Assembly: GCA_965220235.1 (NCBI GenBank)
Contig: OZ244815.1
Span: forward strand, 3,534,001-3,598,000
DNA: 64,000 bases
Direction of reading: 5' to 3'
From: Bin55 sp965220235
GTDB lineage: Bacteria > Pseudomonadota > Gammaproteobacteria > Pseudomonadales > Azotimanducaceae
A program made the translations under genes and the position numbers. This document shows, piece after piece, positions 26,071-35,583 of this stretch (position 1 is its first letter; every line of letters begins with the position of its first letter). The notes under the pieces are model-generated. The model was given only the letters and a program-made list of their open reading frames with translations. It was not told where the DNA came from and searched no databases.

Positions 26071-27248
26071 CACCGATTTTGACGTACGATGTTGTCGTAA
26101 GCGGCGCGGGGTTAACTGGTCTCGCCGCGGCGCACACTTTCGCGAAACATGGCTACCAAACGCTTGTTGTCGACCGTGATCAATCTCCCGATACGAAAGG
26201 GCGTTTAGGAGCAGACTTGCGTACGGTTGCGCTTTCTCCGGTAGCTTCCGATCAGCTACAGGATCTCGGCGTCGAAATGCCATCTCGCACAGGTTACATC
26301 GACGTCATGCACATCTGGGAATCTGACGGTAGCGCTAACATCAAGATGACGGCCGACGAAGTACACGAACCCCATCTTGCCATCGTCCACGAAAACGAAG
26401 CCATCACGACCGCACTAAAGACACGGCGACACGACGGTCTGGAAATGAACTTAAACGCACGGGTCACTGCGGTAGCCGAGAACTCGCGTGAGCTTCACAT
26501 CGACGGTATTGGCACGGTACAAACAGGCTTTCTTGTAGTCGCAGAAGGCTCTAATTCAAGTACGCGTCAACTTTTAGGAACGGCTCTTGATATCGACCAG
26601 AATCTTCAAGAGCATGCGATTGCAACGCTCGTTAGGACCGATCGGCCGCACCAAGATTCTGCTTGGCAGGTTTTCGGACCAACACCACTCGCCTTGTTGC
26701 CGATAGCACAACCCGACTGCCTGTCACTGATATGGAGCCTCCCTAACGATGTAGCCGCAGAAGCGATGGAACTTTCAGACCCCGAGTTCATTGTGCGTCT
26801 GAATCACGCGTGTGAACAGGTAGCTGGCGAGGTTAAGGAAGTTGATCGACGAATGAGTTTTCCCTTGCGTCAACGCTTGGTTTCAGATTTCAATCCATTG
26901 CCATGGGTCTTGATCATCGGAGATGCGGCTCACACCATTCACCCGCTCGCCGGTCAAGGCATTAATCTAGGCTTAGAGGATGTACGAGCTGTGGACAAAG
27001 TACTAGACAACCGTCCGTCACGACTCTGCAAACCGAACCTTTGGCGCACGTTCAATGCAAAACGGAAGTTTCGTGCAACATCGATGGTACATCTGATGTC
27101 TTTCTTCTCAAGCATATACGCGTTACGGTCACCGTATATGAGATTGCTTCGCAACACAGGGGTGAAATGGGTCAATGCGAATGACGGACTGAAGCGTCAG
27201 TTAATTCGCGAAGCGATGGGGATCGGACCGATCGCGAGTGTTTCATGA
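26067..27248 (+). CDS. ubiH: UbiH/UbiF family FAD-dependent ubiquinone hydroxylase
   Basis: This 393-residue monooxygenase adds a ring hydroxyl in ubiquinone synthesis. It has the Rossmann FAD motif GAGLTGLAAAHTFAKHGY near residue 13, and the second FAD motif GDAAHTIHPLAGQGINLGLEDV near residue 286. The start is TTG, overlapping the pepP stop as TTGA; another in-frame TTG four codons later is possible. E. coli has two such genes (ubiH, ubiI) here, whereas this window has one, so its ring-position specificity is uncertain. The stop overlaps the gcvT start by four bases. Confidence 0.92.
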   Translation: MTPILTYDVVVSGAGLTGLAAAHTFAKHGYQTLVVDRDQSPDTKGRLGADLRTVALSPVASDQLQDLGVEMPSRTGYIDVMHIWESDGSANIKMTADEVHEPHLAIVHENEAITTALKTRRHDGLEMNLNARVTAVAENSRELHIDGIGTVQTGFLVVAEGSNSSTRQLLGTALDIDQNLQEHAIATLVRTDRPHQDSAWQVFGPTPLALLPIAQPDCLSLIWSLPNDVAAEAMELSDPEFIVRLNHACEQVAGEVKEVDRRMSFPLRQRLVSDFNPLPWVLIIGDAAHTIHPLAGQGINLGLEDVRAVDKVLDNRPSRLCKPNLWRTFNAKRKFRATSMVHLMSFFSSIYALRSPYMRLLRNTGVKWVNANDGLKRQLIREAMGIGPIASVS

Positions 27249-28303
27249 AAACACCTCTCTCGAATTTACATGTTGAAGCAGGTGCGCGAATCATCGAATT
27301 CGCTGGGTGGGAGATGCCTGTTCATTACGGTTCTCAGCTCGAAGAGCATCATGCGGTCCGCAATAACAGCGGCTGTTTCGATGTATCACACATGGCCGTC
27401 GTAGATATCGATCAAAACCCTGGCGAACAGCTGCTCCGGCGCCTTCTCGTCTGCGATGTGTCGAGACTGAACATTGGACGCGCTGCGTACGCGCTCATGT
27501 TGAACGAGCGTGGTGGGATCGTTGACGATCTCATTGCATACCGGCGCGAAAACGGCTACAGGCTAGTGATCAACGCAGGTACGACACAGAAGGATCTCGA
27601 ATGGATCGCTCGCCACGCTAAGGAGCAACACACAATCGGCGTTGCCCGTCATCGTGCCGAACTCTGCATCATCGCTGTGCAAGGACCGCAAGCAATTGAA
27701 ATAACCAGCACTTTGCTCGGATTGCAAGGGCTTAAGAAACTCGAGTCGTTTAGTTTCGTTGAGCACGAGAGCTACTTTGTTTCCAGGACTGGGTACACAG
27801 GTGAGGACGGCGTTGAGATCATTAGTTCATCAGAAGCAGCACTAGACCTATGGTCACGATTGACTGCGAACGGCGTTCAGCCGGTTGGTCTTGGCGCACG
27901 GGACTCTCTACGTCTCGAAGCCGGACTGAACCTCTACGGCCACGATATGAACGAAGACACAAATCCGTTTGAATGTCGCGTGGCGTGGACCATCGATTGG
28001 GGTGATCGAGACCGAGGGTTTATCGGTCGAGCGGCGATCGAGCCTCTACGTAACGAGGGTGTGGCGACAAAGCTCGTTGGTCTCAAGCTGACAGAACGAG
28101 GGATTCCACGCGAGGGATTTTCGGTGCGAACCGAAGCGGGCAGGGGTGTCGTCACAAGTGGTACCTTCTCGCCAACACTCAAGCAAGGTATTGCGTTGGC
28201 GCGTGTACCAGCATCCGCCCGCGGTGCGTGTCACGTCGAAGTGAGAAGGAAGCCAATTCCTGCGAAAATTACGCGCCTACCTTTCGTTCATAGAAGAAAC
28301 TAA
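27245..28303 (+). CDS. gcvT: Glycine cleavage system T protein (aminomethyltransferase)
   Basis: This 352-residue protein takes the methylene group from lipoylated GcvH and transfers it to tetrahydrofolate. Characteristic segments are FAGWEMPVHYGSQLEEHHAVR near residue 18, FDVSHMAVVDI near residue 43, and SRTGYTGEDGVEI near residue 179. Asp in GLGARDSLRLEAGLNLYGHDM near residue 220 region matches the folate-site acid. The ATG overlaps the ubiH stop (ATGA). It leads the gcvT-gcvH-gcvPA-gcvPB set with no room for a glycine riboswitch between ubiH and gcvT. Confidence 0.97.
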   Translation: MKTPLSNLHVEAGARIIEFAGWEMPVHYGSQLEEHHAVRNNSGCFDVSHMAVVDIDQNPGEQLLRRLLVCDVSRLNIGRAAYALMLNERGGIVDDLIAYRRENGYRLVINAGTTQKDLEWIARHAKEQHTIGVARHRAELCIIAVQGPQAIEITSTLLGLQGLKKLESFSFVEHESYFVSRTGYTGEDGVEIISSSEAALDLWSRLTANGVQPVGLGARDSLRLEAGLNLYGHDMNEDTNPFECRVAWTIDWGDRDRGFIGRAAIEPLRNEGVATKLVGLKLTERGIPREGFSVRTEAGRGVVTSGTFSPTLKQGIALARVPASARGACHVEVRRKPIPAKITRLPFVHRRN

Positions 28304-28311
28304 GCCTTCAC

Positions 28312-28704
28312 ATGCCCGATTTTCCATCCGATTTACGCTATGCGCGTACCCACGAATGGGTCCGCGTTGAAGGTACCCGTGCAACGGTCGGCATTTCTGA
28401 CTACGCACAAACGCAACTTGGCGACGTTGTGTATGTCGAATTACCCGAAATTGGCACACACGTCGAATTCGAGTCCGAGATCGCTGTGGTCGAATCAGTG
28501 AAAGCCGCGTCGGATATATATGCACCCGTTACTGGGGAGATCGTCGACACCAACGATGAATTGGACAACGCTCCGGAAACCGTTAATGCGGACCCGTATG
28601 GGGACGGTTGGTTCTTCGTCATTGAGATGTCTGACGACGAATTGTCCAGCGATTTGCTGACAGCTGAAGCGTACGAAGTGCTTTGTCAAGAAGAAGGCGA
28701 GTGA
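28312..28704 (+). CDS. gcvH: Glycine cleavage system H protein
   Basis: This 130-residue carrier shuttles the aminomethyl group on lipoate. The start DLRYARTHEWVRVEGTRATVG is typical. The lipoyl-lysine lies in VESVKAASDIYAPVTGEI near residue 63, and the C-terminal GWFFVIEMSD is conserved. It lies 8 bp after gcvT and 15 bp before gcvPA. Confidence 0.98.
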   Translation: MPDFPSDLRYARTHEWVRVEGTRATVGISDYAQTQLGDVVYVELPEIGTHVEFESEIAVVESVKAASDIYAPVTGEIVDTNDELDNAPETVNADPYGDGWFFVIEMSDDELSSDLLTAEAYEVLCQEEGE

Positions 28705-28719
28705 TCTAAGTCAGGCAGA

Positions 28720-30057
28720 ATGCCGTTCATACCACACACGCATGCAGACAAAGACAGCATGCTGGAGACGCTCGGTATCGCGTCCACTGAAGAATTGTTT
28801 GACGAGATACCGAAGAACATTCAGTGCGACGGATTACCCCACGTACCGGATGGCATCTCTGAAATGTCGATGCTGCGTCACATGGCCGAAAGAGCCTGCA
28901 GCGATACAACGGGGATCTGCTTTCTGGGTGCGGGTTGTTATGACCACTATATCCCAGCTGCAGTTTGGGATATCGCAAGTCGTGGAGAGTTTCTAACCGC
29001 ATATACGCCGTATCAAGCAGAGGCTAGTCAAGGCACGCTCCAGCTCGTATATGAGTTCCAGACGATGCTTGCTTCGCTCACTGCCATGGATGTCGCAAAC
29101 GCATCTGTATACGATGGTGCTTCGGCATTGGCTGAGGCGATTCTGATGGCGGTTCGCGTCAATCGGAAGTCAAAATCCCGACGGGTCTTGGTACCTGCAT
29201 CCACACATCCGTTCTATCTCGCAACTGTTAATTCGATCGTCACGCATCAAGGTATTGATGTCGAGATAGTGCCCAGCGTAGACGGCGAAACTCCTATCTC
29301 GGATATCGATCTCGACGAAGCAGTAGCCGTCGTGTTACAGCAGCCGAATTTCTTCGGCGTGCTCGAAGATGCTGATTCACTGACAACCAAAGCTCACGAG
29401 GCTGGCGCGCTGATGATTGGCGTGGTCAACCCCATGACGCTGGCTCTCTTGAAGCCACCAGGAGACTGGGGAGATACAGGCGCAGATATCGTGTGCGGTG
29501 ACGGTCAACCATTGGGGATTCCGATGGCGTCAGGTGGTCCATCGTTTGGTTTCCTTTGCACTCGGATGGCTCACGTTAGACAGCTACCCGGGCGAATCGC
29601 GGGACGAACACAAGATAAGGACGGCAACGACGGATTTGTCTTGACCTTACAGGCACGCGAGCAACACATAAGACGCGCCAAAGCAACTTCAAATATCTGC
29701 ACAAATCAAGGCTTGCTAGTCACTGCTGCAACGATCTATATGACGCTACTAGGTCCTCAAGGCTTAGTCGAGGTTGCGAGTGCTTGTCTACGTAATACGC
29801 ATCTCTTGGTTGACCGACTCACTAGCCACCCGAACGTAACGACGCATTTCAATACACCTTACTTTCATGAATGTGTATTGGATTTCGGAGAACCTGCTGA
29901 TAAGTTACAGCAGAAATTACTTAAGCACGGGATTCTCGGTGGTCACCCACTGACGGGACTGATCGAAGAAGGCGAACAATCCATGCTCGTCTGCGCTACA
30001 GAGGCGCGGTCCGAACAGGATATCGAAAGGTACTACGAGGCTCTCGGAAATGGCTGA
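28720..30057 (+). CDS. gcvPA: Glycine dehydrogenase (decarboxylating) subunit 1
   Basis: This 445-residue protein corresponds to the N-terminal half of the P protein, which decarboxylates glycine. MPFIPHTHADKDSMLETLGI and FLGAGCYDHYIPAAV near residue 68 are family signatures. The segments TPYQAEASQGTLQLVYEFQTM near residue 93 and NIC TNQGLLV near residue 327 are also conserved. It lacks the PLP lysine, as expected, because that is in subunit 2. Its end overlaps the next gene by 8 bp, so the two subunits are made together. It is a natural split, not a frameshift. Confidence 0.97.
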   Translation: MPFIPHTHADKDSMLETLGIASTEELFDEIPKNIQCDGLPHVPDGISEMSMLRHMAERACSDTTGICFLGAGCYDHYIPAAVWDIASRGEFLTAYTPYQAEASQGTLQLVYEFQTMLASLTAMDVANASVYDGASALAEAILMAVRVNRKSKSRRVLVPASTHPFYLATVNSIVTHQGIDVEIVPSVDGETPISDIDLDEAVAVVLQQPNFFGVLEDADSLTTKAHEAGALMIGVVNPMTLALLKPPGDWGDTGADIVCGDGQPLGIPMASGGPSFGFLCTRMAHVRQLPGRIAGRTQDKDGNDGFVLTLQAREQHIRRAKATSNICTNQGLLVTAATIYMTLLGPQGLVEVASACLRNTHLLVDRLTSHPNVTTHFNTPYFHECVLDFGEPADKLQQKLLKHGILGGHPLTGLIEEGEQSMLVCATEARSEQDIERYYEALGNG

Positions 30058-31498
30058 TACGATTTTCGAGAAATCGCGTCCTACTCGACGAGCTGCAGCT
30101 CAACGCATTGAGGGCGACGTGGCGCACCAACTCCTACCGGAACCGTGTCGACGAACCTCACCTCCCGCGCTACCAGAAGTTTCAGAGCTACAAGCGGTCC
30201 GACATTTCACCAATCTTGCACGGCGGAATTTCTCGATCGATACCCACTTCTACCCCTTGGGTTCCTGCACAATGAAGTACAACCCAAGAGGTGCACACCG
30301 CGCGGCGATGCAAGATGGTTTTCTAAAAAGGCATCCACTTACGCCAACATCGCACAGCCAAGGCGTCTTGGCTTGTCTCTTTGAACTTCAAGAGATTCTG
30401 CAAAACGTGACTGGCACTGCCCAAGTTTGCCTTACACCAATGGCAGGCGCACAAGGGGAACTAACCGGTGCGTTAATGATCAAGGCATACCATGCTGACA
30501 ACAACGACCATGAACGTACTGAAATCATTGTTCCCACTGCCGCCCATGGCACGAATCCAGCGACCGCAAGCATGGCAGGTTTGGTTGCGAAGGAAGTAGA
30601 GGTCGATGCGGACGGCGATGTCGACCTTGAGAGTCTTAAACGCGTAGTAAGCTCGAAAACTGCCGGGGTCATGCTCACCAACCCCAGTACCTGCGCCGTC
30701 TTTGAACGCAGAATTCAGGCTATAAGCGACATCGTGCATGACGCTGGAGGTTTGTTGTACTACGACGGTGCGAATCTGAACGCAATACTCGGTCGTGCGC
30801 GTCCGGGAGACATGCAATTTGATGTGCTACATCTCAATCTGCATAAGACATTTGCCACACCGCACGGTGGAGGAGGACCAGGTGCTGGACCCGTCGGTGC
30901 AAATGAGCTGCTCGCCGCCTATTTACCCACACCAATGGTCACGAAATCTGATGACGGCTATCGTTGGGTCGACGAGTCGGAGCGACCGAAATCGATTGGC
31001 CGACTATCCGCGTTTATGGGCAACGTCGGAATCTTGTTAAGAGCCTACGCATATTCGCTGATGCTCGGCGGCAACGGTATGTGCAACGTTAGTGAGTACG
31101 CAACCTTAAACGCTAACTACCTAATGAAACGACTGTCAGACGCTGGATTCCACCCAGCTTACCCGGACCGACGGGCGACGCATGAGTTCGCAATTTCATT
31201 GCGGCAAGAAGCGAAAGAAACCGGTGTAACAGCGATGGATTTTGCGAAACGACTTTTAGATTACGGTTTTCACGCACCGACCACTTATTTTCCATTGCTG
31301 ATTCCAGAGTGCTTCCTGATTGAACCGACTGAAACTGAGACTAAAGAAGAACTCGATGCCTTCGCAGATGCGATGATCGCCATTCTGCGCGAAGCTCAAC
31401 AAAATCCCGAGCTCGTGAAGCAAGCACCACACCAACAATCAGTAGGTAGGCTGGACGAAGTTCATGCGGTCCGCCACCTTGACGTAACCGCACACTGA
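30050..31498 (+). CDS. gcvPB: Glycine dehydrogenase (decarboxylating) subunit 2
   Basis: This 482-residue protein is the PLP-binding half of the split P protein. SCTMKYNPRG near residue 74 and TNPSTCAVFE near residue 207 are typical. The Schiff-base Lys is in LHLNLHKTFATPHGGGGPGA near residue 265, with the glycine loop after it. FMGNVGILLRAYAY near residue 322 is conserved. It ends the glycine cleavage run; the following 110 bp show no clear terminator. Confidence 0.97.
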   Translation: MADTIFEKSRPTRRAAAQRIEGDVAHQLLPEPCRRTSPPALPEVSELQAVRHFTNLARRNFSIDTHFYPLGSCTMKYNPRGAHRAAMQDGFLKRHPLTPTSHSQGVLACLFELQEILQNVTGTAQVCLTPMAGAQGELTGALMIKAYHADNNDHERTEIIVPTAAHGTNPATASMAGLVAKEVEVDADGDVDLESLKRVVSSKTAGVMLTNPSTCAVFERRIQAISDIVHDAGGLLYYDGANLNAILGRARPGDMQFDVLHLNLHKTFATPHGGGGPGAGPVGANELLAAYLPTPMVTKSDDGYRWVDESERPKSIGRLSAFMGNVGILLRAYAYSLMLGGNGMCNVSEYATLNANYLMKRLSDAGFHPAYPDRRATHEFAISLRQEAKETGVTAMDFAKRLLDYGFHAPTTYFPLLIPECFLIEPTETETKEELDAFADAMIAILREAQQNPELVKQAPHQQSVGRLDEVHAVRHLDVTAH

Positions 31499-31608
31499 CC
31501 CATCTCAATTTAGTGCTCCAAAACTACGGGATTACTTAATCACGGTGTAGCGTTCAATATTCGATCCGATGCGTTAATTAGTGCAAAACGCTTCGCCAAA
31601 ATTAAGAG

Positions 31609-32457
31609 ATGGCTACGAATTTCTCAGATTCCGATCTATTGCCCCTAAAGGAAATCGTTCGGCAAGAAGGGGCTGTGATTGGACGAGCTGGGAATCGCAA
31701 TCTCATCGGGAACATCTACATGCCTCCCATCGGCGACGAATCGCGAGCTGCCCTAGTGATCGTTCATGGTGGAGGATGGCGCAAAGGCTCAGCGCGAGGA
31801 GTCCGTGGTTTCGGAGAATTTCTGAGTCGAGCAGGATTCGTGTGTCTTAGTCCGGAGTATCGGTTAAGTGGGGAAGCACATTGGCCCGCTCAAATTGAAG
31901 ATGTCAAGTGTTCGATCCGCTATTTAAAACACAACCACGAGCAGCTCGGGCTCGATAAGGAACGAATTGGTATTACAGGTGATTCGGCTGGTGGACATCT
32001 AGCACTAATGGCTGGGGTTATCTCTGAATTTGAAGGAAAGGGAGGCTACAGTGACCAAGCAAGTGATGTCACGGCAGTAGGCGCGATGTACGGACCCGTG
32101 CGAGTACGAAAGGTCCGTGCTGATGGGTCACCCATGAGCCTCTTACCACCATCCGCAACCGATTCCGACTACGCAGCCGCGAGTCCAATCGAGTATGACC
32201 TCGCGGATTTCCCGCCTTGCTTGTTGATTCACGGTGCGGACGATCCGGCTGTTCCGCTTACCGGAACGCTTGATCTCTACTCAAAACTCGTCGCACTAGG
32301 CCGAACCGTTGAATTACATTCGTTTGCAGGGGAAGGTCATGCATTTGATCGACGAAGTTCGACTCAAGAACGAATGGTCGATATCCTCGATCCTTCCTCA
32401 ATCAGCGGACCAACGGTCGTACGACTGATTGCTCGTTTTTTCGCAAAGTTCCTATAG
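31609..32457 (+). CDS. Alpha/beta hydrolase (esterase/lipase, HSL or BD-FAE type)
   Basis: This 282-residue protein has the oxyanion motif VIVHGGGWRKGS near residue 48 and the nucleophile Ser in TGDSAGGHLAL near residue 126. Asp in IHGADDPAVP near residue 208 and His in GEGHAFDRR near residue 244 complete the triad. There is no signal peptide, so it is likely cytoplasmic. It stands 5 bp before the acid-sugar kinase gene, at the head of a plus-strand catabolic run, so deacylation of an incoming sugar derivative or lactone opening is a reasonable inference but not shown. Confidence 0.88.
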   Translation: MATNFSDSDLLPLKEIVRQEGAVIGRAGNRNLIGNIYMPPIGDESRAALVIVHGGGWRKGSARGVRGFGEFLSRAGFVCLSPEYRLSGEAHWPAQIEDVKCSIRYLKHNHEQLGLDKERIGITGDSAGGHLALMAGVISEFEGKGGYSDQASDVTAVGAMYGPVRVRKVRADGSPMSLLPPSATDSDYAAASPIEYDLADFPPCLLIHGADDPAVPLTGTLDLYSKLVALGRTVELHSFAGEGHAFDRRSSTQERMVDILDPSSISGPTVVRLIARFFAKFL

Positions 32458-32462
32458 AAGAA

Positions 32463-33755
32463 GTGGCGGACGAACGTATTCAGCTTGGCGTCATTGCGGA
32501 CGACCTAACAGGTGGTGCAAAAGTCGCGAGTCTGCTGGAAAGTGCACACGTACGATGCCCTTTACTAACATCCGACGCGGCACTTCGTTCACTTTCAGGG
32601 AACGAGCAAGCGGTTGTAATAGGACGCAAACTGTTGGCACTTCCTGCTGACGAAGCTGTAGCCGATGCGTCCAGAATAGCCAGTTCACTCTTAGCGAAGG
32701 GTGTTCGACAGATCTACTACAAGTACAGCGCTCTCTTTTCCTCCACCGCAAGAGGAAACATCGGACCTGTTACCGAAGCGTTAATGGAGCTTACCGGTGC
32801 TAGATCAGTTCTGTTTTGTCCTGCAAGACCAGAACGTAACGCTACGGTTTACCAGGGCAGGTTATTTCTTGGTCAAAACATGCTTCATGAAACACCTCGA
32901 CGTTACGACCCAGTAACACCTATGACCAATTCGAACCTCGTTGAGGTTTTGCAGTCCCAAAGCACGGTAAAGGTTGGACTCCTACCGTTACACATAATCC
33001 GAGCAGATCCGGTCATTACGCAACGCTACGTGGCGGAGCAGGTCGCATCCGATGTGAAGTTTTTTATCGTGGACGCGATCGAAATTGCGGACCTCAAGCG
33101 CATTGCCGAACTCGCTCGCGACACATCACTTACAACGGGGTCCGATGATTTTCCTGTTGCGTTATCGACCCAGTGGTCTGACCCGAAGTGCAACTCAGCC
33201 GGAAATTCGCTTCTGGGGTCTGCGCCCGGCTACACAGCGCTTATATCTGGTAGCTGCACGCCTAAAAGTGTTCGCCAACTAGCTAACTTTGAGGAGCACT
33301 TTCCGGTATTCAGAATTGACCTTCTGCGCGCAGCAACCCATACTGGAGTTGAAGATGAGATTGTCGAGTGGGCAACCAGTCGGTTTAGCGACGGTCCTGT
33401 CGGGGTGGCGACGTCAGCCACCTCAGATATTGTTAAGCGAACACAATCGATACTAGGAAGAGAAGGCGCATCTTCCTTAGCAGAAAACCTACTGTGTCGT
33501 ATTACGAAGAGGTTTCATGATTTCGGTGTACGTAAATTGATCGTAGCGGGTGGTGAAACTTCGGGGGCAGTCCTTCATGCGCTAGGTGTAGATCGTGTCG
33601 ATGTAGCCGTCCACGACGAGCTGTTAGGGGGATACTGTCGTAAAGGAGGATCCGACCCGATCGCATTCGTCTTGAAAGCCGGTGCTACAGGTGACGAGGA
33701 TTTCTACCGAACCGCATTGACACGCTTGCAAGAAGCCGATACTAGCACTACCTAG
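32463..33755 (+). CDS. otnK: Four-carbon acid sugar kinase family protein (DUF1537, OtnK-like)
   Basis: This 430-residue protein is of the two-domain family that phosphorylates 3-oxo-tetronates and other acid sugars. The N-terminal domain begins GVIADDLTGGAKVASLL near residue 7 and carries YYKYSALFSSTARGNIGPV near residue 85. The C-terminal nucleotide-binding domain has SGSCTPKSVRQL near residue 260 and the glycine-rich AGGETSGAVLHALGV near residue 361. It starts at GTG and is followed 14 bp later by the aldolase. The pair is the kinase-decarboxylase core of tetronate pathways; the exact substrate is inferred only from family. Confidence 0.85.
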   Translation: MADERIQLGVIADDLTGGAKVASLLESAHVRCPLLTSDAALRSLSGNEQAVVIGRKLLALPADEAVADASRIASSLLAKGVRQIYYKYSALFSSTARGNIGPVTEALMELTGARSVLFCPARPERNATVYQGRLFLGQNMLHETPRRYDPVTPMTNSNLVEVLQSQSTVKVGLLPLHIIRADPVITQRYVAEQVASDVKFFIVDAIEIADLKRIAELARDTSLTTGSDDFPVALSTQWSDPKCNSAGNSLLGSAPGYTALISGSCTPKSVRQLANFEEHFPVFRIDLLRAATHTGVEDEIVEWATSRFSDGPVGVATSATSDIVKRTQSILGREGASSLAENLLCRITKRFHDFGVRKLIVAGGETSGAVLHALGVDRVDVAVHDELLGGYCRKGGSDPIAFVLKAGATGDEDFYRTALTRLQEADTSTT

Positions 33756-33769
33756 GTTAGGAGATCTCG

Positions 33770-34426
33770 ATGGCAGCTTCCGATGACGAAAACCAGTTGC
33801 GCAAGCAACTCGTCGAACACTACAGGAACGTGGAAGCACTCGGCTTGAACGAGATGTCGTCCGGCAATTTGAGTGTCAGATTCAAAGACAGAATGCTCAT
33901 CTCACAAAATGGCGCTTCAGCTGAATCCATTTCCGTCGACTCGATCGTAGATACTGCATTTGACGGCGCTTATAGCGGGGATATCAAGCCATCGTCCGAG
34001 TGGCGTATGCACGCGGCGATATACGAAAAACACTCAGAAGCCCAAGCGATCGTGCATACCCACTCGGACTACTGCGTTGCAGTCTCCAGCCACGTTATGG
34101 CACTCCCAGGATTTCACTATCTAGTAGGCGTATTCGGCGGGAACGACGTCCCTTGCATACCTTATTCGACATTTGGAACTCAAACGCTTGCAGACGATGC
34201 CGCCGCTGCCCTCACCGAACGTACGGCATGTTTGCTCGGAAACCATGGAATGATCTGCCGAGGTCCTACGCTGCGGCGCGCAGTAAAGACCGCGCAGCGT
34301 CTAGAGATCATGTGCAGACAATATGTACTTTCAAAAGCTCTAGGTGAACCTAGACATCTGACGGAAGAAGAGTGGTATGCCTTTCATCATCGGGCTGAAG
34401 AAAAACAATACGGTAAGAGCGGCTGA
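33770..34426 (+). CDS. Class II aldolase/adducin family protein (OtnC-like)
   Basis: This 218-residue enzyme has SSGNLSVRF near residue 28 for phosphate binding, the Glu-containing SSEWRMHAAIY near residue 74 and the metal site HTHSDYCVAVS near residue 93. A third metal His is in LLGNHGMICRG near residue 157. Family members such as L-fuculose-phosphate aldolase and 3-oxo-tetronate-4-phosphate decarboxylase use this zinc site. The neighbouring DUF1537 kinase favours the decarboxylase role. A clear ribosome site (TAGGAG) precedes the ATG. Confidence 0.87.
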   Translation: MAASDDENQLRKQLVEHYRNVEALGLNEMSSGNLSVRFKDRMLISQNGASAESISVDSIVDTAFDGAYSGDIKPSSEWRMHAAIYEKHSEAQAIVHTHSDYCVAVSSHVMALPGFHYLVGVFGGNDVPCIPYSTFGTQTLADDAAAALTERTACLLGNHGMICRGPTLRRAVKTAQRLEIMCRQYVLSKALGEPRHLTEEEWYAFHHRAEEKQYGKSG

Positions 34427-34484
34427 GCTGGGTGGCTTCTAATGTTCGTGAACAGTCCAATTAACTCGCTTTGAAGAGGCACTG

Positions 34485-35558
34485 ATGACGGTTCAATCAG
34501 AATTCCAAGAACGCGTGGTTCGCGTTGAGCAGCCGTCGCATCATTTCAAGTTCTTAGTCACCCGAGATGGTGCCATGCTGGGACTAGACGACGCTCAAAA
34601 GCTCTTGTTGAGTGAAGAGGCAGATGACCGAGTGATTTGGGACGTCGACCATGATGGACTAAAGCATGTCGTATCCAACAGGAAGTTTCCAGCCGAAATT
34701 AAAAACGGTAAATGTAGTTTGGAAGTGGCTGGTGACGTCGAAGTCTTCAACATTGAACGCGGACCCGAAAAACTACCTTCAGAGTATCTCGCACATTTGA
34801 AGCGCGAAGGGTGGGTATGTCTCACATGCATCCTAAACGTCGACATAGTTGAAAGTCTGCAGCGTGTTGCTGGGTCGGACGCGTATGAACACCTAACAAT
34901 GAACAACGACTCGCCGAAGATCTGCCAAGACGTTGCGGTAGGCCGCGCAATCAGCGAACCAGTTTCCCTTTGGTTAATTCGCCAATACATGGAAACGAGA
35001 GACCTGCACTTAGGACACCCACCAGGATTCGCGGTGTTGAGACCATACGACGGGGAGAGCCCAGTTCAGGGATGGCACTCAGATATCCCGTATATCCCAT
35101 CCGTAGGAGGCAATCTTGTTGCCGACCGCAAAGGTCCCATTAAGGCAGTTCAACGCAATGTGTGCGTGTCGGATTTCAATAAAGAGAACGGTGCAACAGC
35201 ATACAAACTAGGTTCGCATTCTGCTGACAATCCGCCTCCTGAGTGGAACCCCGCACGCAACGGCGGTCCTCCGAACGCACGACCATATAGTGGTCCCGAA
35301 GCAGATGTGGTTGAGGCACCCGCCGGCAGCATCGTCTTATACGACGCGAGAACTTGGCATCGGGCAGGATTCAATCACAGCAATCGCAAACGGGCTGCCA
35401 TGCTACAGTCATTTCAAGCAGCGGATGTAATCCCAAAGCGAGATACCCGTCCTGTCTGTAAACGTTGGCAAGCAACTCCAGCGTACGAACAACTGAATTT
35501 ACGTCAACAACGGGAGATCACCGAGCTCCTCATGAATCAGCCAGATACACCAACCTAG
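34485..35558 (+). CDS. Phytanoyl-CoA dioxygenase (PhyH) family protein
   Basis: This 357-residue protein has the iron site of the PhyH family: HSD in QGWHSDIPYIP near residue 198 and the distal His in ARTWHRAGFNHSNRKRAAM near residue 289, with an Arg that would hold 2-oxoglutarate. NKENGATAYKLGSH near residue 234 is a typical segment. The N-terminal 100 residues are not recognised. PhyH proteins hydroxylate many small molecules, so the substrate is unknown. It lies between the aldolase and the TIM-barrel isomerase in the same run. Confidence 0.85.
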   Translation: MTVQSEFQERVVRVEQPSHHFKFLVTRDGAMLGLDDAQKLLLSEEADDRVIWDVDHDGLKHVVSNRKFPAEIKNGKCSLEVAGDVEVFNIERGPEKLPSEYLAHLKREGWVCLTCILNVDIVESLQRVAGSDAYEHLTMNNDSPKICQDVAVGRAISEPVSLWLIRQYMETRDLHLGHPPGFAVLRPYDGESPVQGWHSDIPYIPSVGGNLVADRKGPIKAVQRNVCVSDFNKENGATAYKLGSHSADNPPPEWNPARNGGPPNARPYSGPEADVVEAPAGSIVLYDARTWHRAGFNHSNRKRAAMLQSFQAADVIPKRDTRPVCKRWQATPAYEQLNLRQQREITELLMNQPDTPT

Positions 35559-35583
35559 TCACTAGAGATTTTGAGAAGACATC

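Noticed and set aside
27200..27250. Glycine riboswitch ahead of gcvT
   Set aside because: gcvT overlaps the ubiH stop by four bases, leaving no leader for a riboswitch.
28720..31498. Frameshifted gcvP
   Set aside because: The two halves each have proper starts and full family lengths; split P proteins are a known natural form.
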